From Chaenocephalus aceratus (taxonomy: Eukaryota > Chordata > Actinopteri > Perciformes > Channichthyidae), in NCBI GenBank assembly GCA_023974075.1, contig JAMFTG010000052.1:62001-126000 (forward strand): a stretch of DNA of 64,000 nt. The letters are read 5' to 3'. Below, in pieces: positions 53,560-64,000 of this stretch (positions are counted from its first letter, which is position 1; each line of letters opens with the position of its first letter). The notes beneath the pieces were generated by a model. The model was not told the origin of the DNA. It ran no database searches and saw only the letters and a program-made list of their open reading frames with translations. The position numbers and the translations under genes were made by a program.

Positions 53560-54120
53560 GGGCTGTCAAGTTAACACGTTAATAATAATAAAAAAAAATT
53601 AACGGCACTAATTATTTTAACGCGATTAACGCATGTGTATTTTTTGTCCAAGGCCGCTCCGTAGTTTCAGAGCGCATCAAGTTTAAAATACCATCTACAA
53701 GCTGATGCTGACAGCCGTGCTTGCGGCAGACCACACTTCCACGCTCACCGGCAGGCACCGACTGGCCATCGGGAGGACCGGGAGGGTGTGTGTGTGTGTG
53801 TGTGGCAGAGTCCTGCACGGGTCTGATTTTCAAGACCCGCTCCCACGACGTGCAATACCGAACCCGCCCCGCTACCCACACATATTGCCAATTAGTTCCG
53901 CAAACCGACCCCTCAGCACAAGATCCGCAACCTGACCCGCAACCCGACCCCGCATATATATGAGCAGTGAAATAATTTACAGAATTCACAGAGCACGATT
54001 AAAGGGGAATGGAGCTCCGGAGGGAGAGCGCTGCGCTGCCTTAAATACAAGCTGTAGGACTTTGAGGAGCTGTCCAGAAACACTTACTGAAAATAAACTA
54101 TTCATTTGTTGCGTTTCCAG
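53560..54120. repeat. hAT fragment plus dispersed repeat (empty-site copy)
   Basis: AGGGCTGTCAAGTTAACACG starts as at 22,132. From 53,725 it parallels 15,385 on. At 54,070-54,100 it has the uninterrupted sequence CAGAAACACTTACTGAAAAT, the empty site for the Harbinger-like element at 15,725. Confidence 0.85.
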
Positions 54121-55250
54121 GCCATAACCTAAAAGGGACGTCCACGTGTTTATTTCTCTTCACGCCTGAAATAATTAAATGGAGGCCCACTTTAGAGAAC
54201 ACGTGAATTGTAAATAAATACAGAGACAACATAACAATTTGGAATGAACATTTTATTGGGGTCACAAAGGTCAAAAACAGGATTAAGAAAAAACTATGGA
54301 TACTCAGCTGCTCACCGTGACATACGGAGGCTTCACGAAAGTTACATGGGAAATAAGCCCCTCCCACACCTCTATATAAACAGCGTGCGGAAGCCCTTTC
54401 GGCTCACTCTGTCCTGATGCAGCGCAGGCCAATGATCGCTCGTGCTCACGCGTAGAGCTGCATATCCTCCTGAATGCTGAAACTCACACGCACAGCTACA
54501 TGTTCCTATAATACACACTGCTTGGATTTGATCACCTTGCAGGGCTATCCTGGGGGAGATTGTTTAGTTATAATAAGCCGAAACAATCAGACTCCTGGGA
54601 TTACTACTGAAGATGTGGATTAGAATTGTTATATGTGAGTGATAGTGAAAACACTACTATGATGGCTATCACTCAACGTCATTTCATTTGGGGTCTAAGG
54701 TGGGAGTTGGATCTGCCTCGTGGAGAGCAAGGATGGCCAGTGCATTCAGTCCTGTAGCCGTCTTGGCAGCAGGATTCAAACCCTTTCCTCCCTGACTCAG
54801 CGAGTGCCCCATGTTCTCATTTCTGTGGCAGGTTCGCTCTCTCTGGTGGCCCCTGATAATTCACTGCCTGATACTCTCCCCCCTCATTATGATTAGAATC
54901 CTAACCGTCAAACCCTTTCCAGGTCGTAACCTAAAATGGACGCCCACGTGCTTACTCCTCCTCATGCCTTAAAACTAAAAATGGCGGCCCACTTGACATT
55001 AATTAAGAGAACACGTGAATTGTAAATAAATAAGGACAACATAACAATTTGGAATGGACATTTTATTGGGGTTACAAAGGTCCAAGATAGGATTAAGGAA
55101 AATACATGGCAACTTACCTGCTTACGGGAACATACGGGAGCTTCACGAAACTCAGACAAATAAGCTCCTCCCACACCTTTATATATACAAGAGTGCAGAA
55201 GCCCTTTTCGGCTCACTCAGTCCTGATGCATGGCAGCGAAGGCATCTCTC
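54121..55250. repeat. Composite repeat block, duplicate of 19,125-19,981
   Basis: Two 3' modules (54,240 and 55,055) with the same central part. TATA-like CTCTATATAAACAGCGTG (54,371) and CTTTATATATACAAGAGTG (55,178) follow each. After 55,140 it does not enter SGNH coding sequence but turns into CTTCACGAAACTCAGACAAA. Confidence 0.85.
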
Positions 55251-55904
55251 CTGCTTACCCCCACTTTCACACCGCACTAACAGTCCCCCCTACGACCTCC
55301 AAGGAAGGACCGTACTAGACCTAACAGGGACAGATATCACGGTATAACGATCTGTGCGCGTACCCGCTGCCATACACTCTCCGTGTACTAGAACTTTGAA
55401 AACACTCACCCCCCGCAACGCTACTCCCAAACAACCAGCCGCACCCAGCGCCAACAGCAGCTGCGCGAAATCCGTCCCCACAACGGACATCAAGTTGCAC
55501 ACGCTTTCCCCAAAGCAACGAGCCCCCATCTGTACACAACCCGGCTCATGGGCTGCAACAAAAAGCAGGGAGGCGAGACGAAGGGTTCCTATCAACAATT
55601 AAATAACAGGACCAGCCACAGGTCCCCTAGGCTTGGCACGGAGAGAGTGCCCAGAGGACTAGAGCGGAGGAGAGCGACGCAACCAGCTGGGCTCCTCCTT
55701 TATCCCGCTTCACCAGGTGCAGCTCATCGGATAGGCCTCCGCCCACAGGTGCGGCTCATCAGCACCTGAAACAACCTGAACAAACGGCAGGATACTGCCC
55801 ATTGTTCTCTGTGAAAGGAGGGGGGCAAGGAGAGGGAAGTGGGCCCTGCTCCGGAGCGGAAGGTCCGCGGTTCGATCCCAGCTGTGGCAGAGATGAGGAA
55901 GTTC
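55251..55904. other. No gene seen; possible SINE head
   Basis: GC-richer DNA; the minus-strand frame 55,290-55,598 is open but unrecognised. CAGGTGCAGCTCATCGGATA and CAGGTGCGGCTCATCAGCAC are a local repeat (55,713; 55,745). Confidence 0.4.
55836..55890 (+). repeat. tRNA-like Pol III B box (SINE fragment?)
   Basis: GGTTCGATCCC (55,869-55,879) is a perfect B box. AGTGG about 30 bp upstream fits a worn A box. No cloverleaf closes, so this is not a working tRNA gene. Confidence 0.35.
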
Positions 55905-57250
55905 AGTTCAGAGTTTTATTTTACAATAAATAAAGATAAAACGTGGCATTATTCCCCCCCCCCCCCCTCTGGGTCCCTTTTCAGTCTTTTCATCTCCTCC
56001 CCGCCATTCCTCCACAGTTTTCCCGCCAGCAGCCGCGCAGTAAGACACACCTGCAATGCGAGTGTGGCCAGTGTCGATCCCTCTCGGCCTGGCCACACTT
56101 GCTGCAGGTGTACTGACCCGTCTGCTGACGGGCTTTGCTCCAGGGCGACGGCCCACCCCTTGCAGCATCAGCCCTCCGCCGCCTTCCTCTTCCTGTACGC
56201 CGTTGTCCTGGCACACGGAGAGGAGGAGGCTGAGCAGCAGGGGCAGCCATGAGAGGGCCGGAGGAGGAGGAGTAGTGTCCGAAGAAGAGGAGGAGGAGGT
56301 CCCGGCACCTCCGGGATGTTGTAATGGAAGGGCTGTCCTTGTCCCACCTGTACAAAGGACAGCCCTTTCGCTGGCGGGAGAGGCTGGACAGCCATAGCTA
56401 CTGCAGGGACGACACCAGTTCCCTGCAGCAGCACAGACACCCCCCTCTCTTTCTGGCACCGAGAGAACCTGTAAGACAAACCCAGGCAGATGTTTTTTAC
56501 GGAAAGAGAAACCCCAGTACGGATTACAAAACCACCAACAAAGCTGCTGGTCAGACTCACCACTGGGACAGGGTCCTCTGATTAGCTCAAAGAGCTGGAT
56601 GTCGGTCTGAGCCATCAACCTCGGGCTGGCCAGCACTTGCCTCTCTAATGGCCACGTAGTCCGTGAGGATGAGGAACCACAGAGTCCTCATGATCCCTCC
56701 GAACCGCGGGGTGGAAACGGCAGAGCTGGCTGCAAATGGCCTCTACCAGGCGGCTGGTGCTGGGCCATGTTGCAGGGCCCGAGTTCAGCCCAAGAAGACA
56801 GCTGAGTCACGGAGAGGACAGTGAGGGTTAATACGCAGTAATATTTAGTACAGGAAACAGGAATATTTGAAGCGAGTCTTACCGTTGGAGACTCTCCTTC
56901 CCAGGACAGGAGGTGTTCTTCCCCTTCGCTGTCTTGAACCGCCCCTTCGGCTGCCTCTCCCGGTGTCTGGGAGGGTAGACGACTCGGGCAGGCGTTGCCA
57001 GAGGGCCATGAGTTCGTCCACCCTCTTGTCACTAAGCCCCTGAAGGCTCCTGGCTTCCAGCAGGGCGTTGGCCAGCTTCAGGACATGCTGGTATCCTGGC
57101 TGGCAACCAGGGACCCTGCATCTCCTCCTGAGGAGAAAAGGGAGGAGGGGAGGAGGAGAGAAGTGTGCTGTGGAGTCTTGAATACATATAATTACTATTG
57201 TTATCTTATCAGTAGTAGCAGTGTTGTTAGTGAACTGAGGAGGATGCTGA
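55905..57250 (-). pseudogene. DUF6729-like family gene, 3' end (copy B)
   Basis: Same left end as copy A (GTTCAGTTCAGAGTTTTATT). Pieces: PGYQHVLKLANALLEARSLQ and VDELMALWQRLPE (57,000-57,110), GSRQRRGRTPPVLGRR-equivalent (56,880-56,950), MAQTDIQLFELIRGPCPSGE (56,575-56,635), and the terminal CSKCGQAER region (56,060-56,130). A 9-bp-scale deletion shortens the PDRRRVVYPPR part found in A and C. Its 5' side meets the LINE at about 57,250, within ORF2 of that LINE, so it interrupts or abuts it. Confidence 0.65.
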
Positions 57251-57261
57251 GCAGAAAACTC

Positions 57262-59640
57262 TACCCCAATCAACCTCCCCTCCCCATCATCCTCCACTCT
57301 TTCCCCTTTTCTTATTACTATAGCAACCCTCCGCATTCTCCCTCCCATTATTTCACAAACACATCTCCCACCCAACCCTTCACCACATACCTCCACACAT
57401 TTCATATCCAGTGCGTCCTCTTGTAAACATATTATATCGGCTTCGCACATCAATAGCCCCTTGTCCCCTTCTGTCTTCTGCTTTGAGCCCTCGCCATTAG
57501 AAGAACATATCCACACCATGTCATCAGTTCATTGTGCATAAGGTATACTTTTCAAACCCCATATCACCTTTTTGTTTTTCATTCTCCTCTTCTTTTGACC
57601 TGCTCGCCGACTGCTTCCCAGCCTTCGTCGAACCAGGAGAATCCCCTGCTTCCACTAGGACCTCCCTTCTTTTGCACCGTCCCAGGAGAAACCCTTCTTA
57701 TTGTCAGACTTCGACTCTGCGTCGCCGTCCGAGGAGACTCCGTCTCTTTGTCATCTCCCGCTTCTCGAGCTCGCTCTCGTTGACAACCCCGTCTCAGACC
57801 CGCTGTGGCTCCTTTCCCTCCTTGACCCGCTCTCTCCTTCCTCCGACCAGTCCTTTCTTCTCGTCTCTCTCATCCGCCGTCCCCCCATCTCCTTCTTCCT
57901 CCTCACCAACTATGACCTCCTCGATCTCCCTCCTCCACGATCTCCTTCGTCACCTCCACTCCCAGCCGTTGTCCACCATCCTCCATCTCCTCCCCTTCAG
58001 CCACATCCTCGGTTCCTTCCTCATTTGCAATCTACCTCCATGTCGTCTTCGCTTGTATTTTCTTCATCTTCATCCTCCCCCTCTACCCCCTCCAATCTCG
58101 CTTCTTTCCTCCCCCCCCTTCATTTCCCTCCATACCTATCCCTCCTTCTCCATTCTCCCCATCATGTGGTCTTTCTTACCCACATCCCTCTGTTCCTCTT
58201 CGCTAACTCCCACATTTCCCCCTCCCCCCCCCTTCTTTATTCCCCACTCCTTCTTCCTTCTCCTCTTCCTCTTTTTCCCCTTCTTCCTCCCCCCCTCTGG
58301 CCTTTGTTTCTCCTGTCCTCCAGTCCCCTCTCCTCCCCACTGTCTCCTCTGCCCACATTCTCTGGCGAAATGCCCCGTCTTCTGACACCGGTTACAATCA
58401 TTTCTGGGCACTCCTTGAAAATGTGCCCGACCTCAAAACAGTTTCTGCACACCGCCACCTGTCTATCATGTATCACCCTTTCATATTCCGCACCTCCCTG
58501 CACCTTAAGATTGTGCTGAATACGGCAATGAAGTGACTTTATCGTTTAAAAGCTACCTTCATGAAACCGTGTCCATCCGCCACCCTCAGCCCCTCCCTTG
58601 TGTTCCTCATATACCTCCTTTTGATTGGAGAGGCCGCCTTCACCCCCCAAGTCACTCAGCTTCTGCAGTATCTGATTATCACTGATGTATATCGGCATAT
58701 ATAAAATGACACCATCACTTCATTCACTGTTAACTCCTCCGCCTTTAACACCACCCCGTTTGCCCTCACCCCCTCCAGCAATCTATCTTTTCCTTCCACC
58801 CACCTCATCGTCACCTCATACCTTTCTCCCTTCAACCTACACCCCAACACCTCCCCACACGCTTCCTGTATTTCATACAGCATGTCCAGCATGGAAATGT
58901 TATCCATCCCCCCCCTAACAGTGACCGCCAGTGTCTGTCAGCCCGGTACTTTCGGTCTTCTTCCCCTCCTCCTCTCCTCTCCATGAGTTTTGACCTCCTT
59001 CTTTCCCCTGGCTTTTCCTCTGCTCCGATCCATCTTTTCCATCTTTCTTTGTCCTTTGTTTTTTCTCATGCTTTCTCCTGTGGCACTCTCCGTCCAACGC
59101 CACCTGATAGTACTGGCGCCGTCATTGCCCATTTGCCGCTTTGGGAGTCTTCTTTACACTTCCTTCTCCCTCAGGTACCTCCACCTCCACCTCTTCTAGT
59201 GTCTCTGCATCCTCCCCGTCCTTTGCTTTCATTTCTTTATCTTCTTCTCTCTTCTTCTCCGCCGCCGTCTTTTATCGTATTCCTCCACCACTTGTTATAT
59301 CACTCCTCCTTTCCCAATCTTACATTGTGGACTTTACTGTCTCTCCTTTCTTTACCAGCGACCTTCTCCCCCCTCTTGTCTTTCTTTTTAGCTCCTTTTA
59401 CTCCTTCTTTATCAGCTGTTTCTGCCGTTTTAGTTCCAGCTTCTGCATCAAACACTTCCCATCCCCCTCCTCCATGCATTGTTTGACTCACGTTTTTCTC
59501 TCCCGTTTTTTCTTCCATTGTCCATTTTCCACCGCTACAAGTCGTCCCCCCAGACAGCAGTACTGTTTAGGTTTTTGCCGAATAATCCTCCAGAAAATGC
59601 TCCTTATTCCACCACTTTAGTCGATGTTTCTCTCCAAGCA
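57262..59640 (-). pseudogene. LINE copy B: ORF1 and start of ORF2
   Basis: ORF1 (about 59,518-58,136): a Lys/Glu-rich start; YEVTMRWVEGKDRLLEGVRA with LTVNEVMVSFYI (58,700-58,860); then two CCHC knuckles, CRNCFEVGHIFKEC (58,430-58,475) and CNRCQKTGHFAREC (58,365-58,400), and a Gly/Arg-rich end. It would bind the element's RNA. ORF2 begins near 57,519 with an endonuclease start (ADIICLQEDALDMKCVEVCG, MRRVAIVIRKGE) and stops at copy B of the DUF6729-like repeat. Frames are broken in several places. CCHC knuckles plus an APE-type endonuclease suggest a Tx1/L1-like clade (inference). Confidence 0.72.
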
Positions 59641-62600
59641 AACAATTTCGTTTTTCACTTCCTCCTCAGCTCCAACCTGCGCCCCTAGTGTCTTTTTTCA
59701 AAAATATAGTTTACATTTGTTTACTTACATACATTATACGTTGAAACCCACTGCCATTCACACCACAAAATTATACATCAGTTTTCCATTATTCACTTCA
59801 ATTAATTTGCACCCCTCCACATAATCATTTATGAATCTTTCTTTCCTAGGCACACAAATAATAACCCCACATCCCTGTTCACAGACCCCACCATGATTCC
59901 ACACATTTAAACACCCTTTTGTCGTGCTGTGCTGCATTCCTCCTTATTTTAAGAGCATATCTAGCATGACGCACACAAAATGTAATACACCCAACATTAC
60001 AGTCCTTCAATTTCCCTCTCCACCAAAACAACCATAACTCCTTCCACTCCATCTTTTTAATAAACCCTCTCACAATCAACTCTTCCATTCTCTCAAAATA
60101 CACCTTCAACATTACTACATTCAAAGAACTCATGCATACAGCTCTCACACACCACACTCTCTTCCCCTCACTGTCAAAAGCACTGATCACCAGATTGTTA
60201 AAAATCCTATTGTGTCGCAACATTATAATCGAAGTGCTCGCATTCCACACTGTTCCCTTTCACTCTTAGATTCCCCCCACATCCATTCCTCCCACCACCT
60301 TCTCCCCGCACTTTTTCTCCGCCGGTCTCCTTCCTTCTGTCCCCCCATTATTTTACTTATCCCTCCTGTGCTTATGTCCCCCACAGCCTTCCTCAAATCC
60401 CCTTCTCCTACATATACAATCACCTCATTTCCCTCCACCACCTCCTCCTCACCCTCGATCATCCTCCTCCATTCCCCCGGCATCCCGTCCTTCACACTTT
60501 CTAATATATTGTCCGCTGTCCCTGCCCCCATTAACAAATCTCTCCCCTGTGACTTCATCTCTAATGGACCTGTGCCCTCATGAACCCTGGAACATATTCG
60601 TACACTAAATCCCTCACCACCCTAAAGCCAGCCCTCCACATGGGCAGATTAAATAACACCTTCCCCTCTTTTAATATTTTATTATTCAGGAAAATGGGCT
60701 GCTCCCACACCTGTTTTCTCCCAACACACACATAGTCCACCTCACCAGGAACTCACCCCACGCACTCATCACCTCCTTCTGAAACTCACGTATCCCTTTC
60801 AAATCTCCTTTCCTTAGGCTCATGAATAACCCACACCCCCCACACCCATCTATACTTTCCCTCAAAAATACTTTCCAAGTATGTTCTTCTTTTTGTTTAA
60901 ATAATTGCTCATCATTTTTACTCTCAAAGCTTTGACTTTCCTTTCTAGGTTTATAAGGCCTTAGCCCTCCATCCACTATATCCGTTCTCCAACACCTCTC
61001 TCGCTATCCTAACTCCCTTCCCCTCCCAAATAAAAATCACTGGACTATGCAATTAATTTCTCTTATCACTTTCTCCGGCACGTCTAGTACATTCATTACG
61101 TACACCAGACTGCTCATGATTTAACGCGTTAACTACTAATATCTTCCCCCTTAGTTTTAACTTCCTCATCTTCCAGAACCGTAAAGTATTTGTTATACCC
61201 CTAATAATCCCCTCATACTGAACATCTCTCCCTTCCTCGCCCTTTATCCCCAGATTAATCCCTAACACTCTCAAAAACCCTTTATTTACTTTTAACCCTG
61301 TCTCCTGTCCCTCTATACCCTCCTCCTCCGAAACACCATTATTTCTGATTTCCCTACGTTCACCTTCGCCCCCGAAGCCCTGCCATATAACGTTATGCTT
61401 TCGAACACCCCCTCAACGCTCCTCCCTATATCTCCCACCGTCACCGTGGTGTCATCAGCATACTGAGATATCAAACTCCTTGGTGCCCCCTGGCACCTCA
61501 ACCCCTCTCACCCTTCTGTTCCTCCGCAGCAACGCCGCGAGCGGCTCTGCGATAGGGAGCATCGCTGAGAGAGGGCATCCCTGCCTGACCGACCTCCCTA
61601 GCCTAAAAATATTTGATACTACCCATTAACTTTAACACAACTCCAAGCGCTCCTGTAAATCCTCCTGATCCACCCACTAACCTCTCCCAAATCCCACTTC
61701 TCTAGCACCCTAAATAAATACTTATGATCCACCCCACTAACCTCTCCCCAAATCCCACCTTCGCTAGCACCCTAAATAAATACTTATGATCCACCCCACT
61801 ACCTCTCCCCAAATCCCACCTTCTCTAGCACCCTAAATAAATACTTATGATCCACCCCACTAACCTCTCACCCAAATCCCACCTCTCTAGCACCCTAAAT
61901 AAATACTTATGATCCACCCTATCGAACGCCTTTCCCAAGTCTTACCACTAACCAACACCCCCTCTTTCCTCCCCTTCATATCATTAATTACCTCCCTTAT
62001 GCTACTCGTCGTATCGCTAATGTCCCTCCCCGGTATGCTGTAGCCTGCGTGCTCCCCACCACCGTACCATCACCCTCTTATCCTATTGGCTAACACCCTG
62101 CTAAAATCTTATGGTCACTGTTTAACATGCTCAAAGGCCTTATAGTTGCTCATCTTCTCCCTGCTCCCCTTCTTAAATAAAACACGTATCACCCTGTGGA
62201 CAGGCCGGCCGGCAGCTCCTCCCTCTCTTCCAGCCTGCAGAAACAGGCTCGTGAGGATGGGTACCAGCACCTCCCTGAACTCCATATAAAACTCTGTGGT
62301 TACACCCCGGACTCTTATTTCTTCCCATCCCCACTATCGCCAAATCCCACCTCCCCTCTTCCTATCTCCCCCTCACATAGCTCCCTCTCCTTCCTCACTT
62401 AAACCCACCTCTACACTCTCCGCCTCCCCCCTTCTTCCTCTTCAAATAACTCCCTATAAACTCTCCACCCTCACTACTATCCCACTAAATCTGTTACTAG
62501 TACCCCTCCTTGTTCTCCATCTGCCTGATAAAACTATTCCCCTGCTTCCTTTTCTCTAACCCCAAAAAAACCCTGTACACTTCTCCCCCTCCACCAAATG

Positions 62601-64000
62601 TCTCGCCCTGCTTCTGACCACTGCCCCCATGCACCTCTCTCTTTCTAAAAGCCCTAACTCCTCCTTCAAAACTATTGTCCTCCCCAACTCCCTCCCTGCC
62701 TCCTCACATATTCTTTCTGCTTCCCTGTCCAAACTCTTTCTAATCTGTTTTTCTCTCTCTCTCCCTTTCCGGTTCCTTTCACCGCTATATTTAATACTTA
62801 TTTCCTTTATTTGTTTTTTAGCTCCTCCCACCATACACCTCCATCCCACACGCTTCCATGCTCCCTGCTTCTAAGCATTCTCTCACCCTCCTCACATACT
62901 CCTCCTCTCTTAACAAACTAGCATATCAAAACCCATTACCCCTCCCCCCTTCCCCCCCCACATTCATTCTTTATATTAAAAGCTAATAACCCATGATCGC
63001 TCAAGGTGGTGTACCTGTACCCCACCTCCCCATGCTTCCCCTGCAAAGCCCCAGGTCCATTCTGCTCTGCTTTAGTACCCCCCTTACCATTTGCCTCCTC
63101 GAGAACGCTCTCCCCCACACATTTCTCTCCCTCCATTCATCTCTCAGCCCATTTCCCCCAACGCTCTCCTGGACACATCACCCTTAAACACCATCCCAAC
63201 CGAGATGTCAGACACACCACACATTAAAATCACCCACCACCACACACTTCCCTCCACATTTCCCATCCAACCCCTCAAAAGAACATTTCCTCTCCCTTTC
63301 CACATTTGGTGCATAAACATTAATTATTGTATACAGTTCACCCATGTATTCAAATAGAATACCTAACATTCTCCCTCCACCATCATTCTCAACTTCCCTC
63401 ACATTCTCCACCACCCCATCTTTAACTCAAAGTGCCACTCCCCTTGCATTTAACTCCCCATTGTTTACAAAAACCTCCCCCATCCATTCCTCCCTCACAT
63501 CCTCCACACAACCTCTCATCCAGTGGGTTTCCTGGAGACATATGATGTCCCCTTTACAAAGCATAATCGCCCGGTCTCTTCTGTCTCTGCCTTCAGCCAC
63601 AGCCATTGAAGGAAACGACCTCCACGCTCATTTAGCATTTAGCGTTTAGCATTGATATATGAGAGAAAAACATTCAGCCTCTCACCCTTTTTTCTTAGTC
63701 CGCCGCAAGCCGCTGCATCCCATCCTCCTTCTGCACCCGTCTCCCTCCGTTGTTGTCGCTCTCGTTTGTCTTTTAGGCAGTTTTTCCGCTCTTCTTTCCC
63801 CCCCCCTCAACCCTTGCCTTGGTGATTCGGTCTTCCCAGCTTCAGGCCACAATCCATCCTGGCTCTTTCTCTTCTCCTTCTGCTTATCCATTCCACTTTT
63901 CTCCATCTCCTCCAGCCGCCTCATCACTGCTACTGTCCTTTTTCACTCTTCTTCTCTCCCTCGTGCGCTCTTCTCTTTCTCTCTTCTTGTCATATTCCCA
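59641..64000 (-). pseudogene. LINE copy A: ORF1 end and ORF2 (endonuclease, RT), cut by window edge
   Basis: Minus strand. ORF1 C-terminus (63,927-63,682; Lys/Arg-rich) is followed by ORF2. Endonuclease words: an ETHW-like start (63,540), VVVGDFNVWCV (63,208-63,240) and TTLSDHGLLAFNI (62,975-63,015). Linker: GAVVRSRARHLVEGEKCTGF (62,560-62,630). RT: SQYADDTTVTVGDIG (61,440-61,480), GRASGAKVNVGKSEIMVF, then MRKLKLRGKILVVNA (61,125-61,165). C-terminal: VFLRESIDGCGGCGLF (60,830-60,880), a MEWKELWLFWW and CVRHARYALKIRRN end (59,930-60,050). It would nick DNA and copy its RNA at the nick. Many stops and shifts: dead copy. Copy B lies head-to-tail downstream. Confidence 0.8.
61671..61925 (-). repeat. 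About 62-bp tandem repeat within LINE RT
   Basis: Four units of CTAAATAAATACTTATGATC-CACC...CTAACCTCTCCCAAATCCCA...CTAGCACC. The unit is not a multiple of three and the units differ by single-base indels, so it also breaks the RT frame. Confidence 0.9.

Noticed and set aside
55836..55890. Functional tRNA gene
   Set aside because: B box present but no acceptor stem or cloverleaf closes; kept only as a possible SINE fragment.
57534..58519. Long plus-strand frames of 283 and 272 codons
   Set aside because: They are Pro/Ser/Leu-rich antisense shadows of the LINE ORF1; the minus strand holds CCHC knuckles in order.
1..64000. CRISPR array or bacterial defence system
   Set aside because: The tandem repeats here have no unique regular spacers, and all genes are eukaryotic with introns.

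Overview
The window looks like a repeat-dense accessory stretch of a ray-finned fish chromosome (teleost, perhaps a spiny-rayed one; inference). It has vertebrate-style introns (GT/GC...AG), poly(A) signals and microsatellites. Nearly all recognisable coding sequence belongs to mobile-element families or to multi-copy gene families known from teleosts. There are no bacterial features, rRNA genes or CRISPR arrays, and no conserved single-copy host gene could be identified. The best candidates for expressible genes are a retroviral env ORF, a six-exon SGNH-fold gene and an intronless coiled-coil ORF.

Layout. 0-4.4 kb: right half of an endogenous retrovirus on the + strand (integrase, 34-bp minisatellite, intact env, polypurine tract, 3' LTR). 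4.5-7.3 kb: a tyrosine-recombinase gene (-) split by a 1,050-bp hAT element with a perfect 8-bp target duplication, then a fragment of a 'SDGPxxQYKN' family gene. 7.3-9.3 kb: 3' exons of a multi-exon DUF6729-like family gene (-). 10.9-14.2 kb: decayed HECT-ligase-like gene (-) retaining its catalytic-Cys exon. 14.5-19.1 kb: piggyBac-, Harbinger- and Tc1-like non-autonomous elements. 19.1-21.8 kb: the SGNH gene and its repeated 3' module. 22.1-25.4 kb: hAT, LINE-tail and foldback repeats. 25.4-28.8 kb: Harbinger-type gene pair remnants and a second QYKN-family gene interrupted by hAT. 29.1-31.6 kb: Ginger-like integrase joined to a C48 (Ulp1-like) protease domain. 31.9-35.2 kb: internally deleted piggyBac. 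35.2-42.8 kb: LINE pieces, a second SGNH-like ORF and a three-level nested insertion. 43.0-44.3 kb: coiled-coil ORF with a CRE-containing upstream region. 44.8-46.2 kb: degenerate tandem array. 46.8-53.1 kb: further family-gene fragments, including the most complete DUF6729-like copy. 53.6-55.2 kb: a duplicate of the 19-20 kb repeat block. 55.9-57.25 kb: another DUF6729-like 3' end. 57.3-64 kb: two head-to-tail copies of a two-ORF LINE (-).

The logic is one of nesting and decay rather than operons. Target duplications, one related empty site and interrupted reading frames give a relative order of insertions. Several broken genes are shifted at runs of a single base, so some 'pseudogenes' may look more decayed than they are because of homopolymer errors in the assembly. 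Exon limits below are read by eye from splice consensus and reading frame; family names rest on motif recognition, not on a database search.
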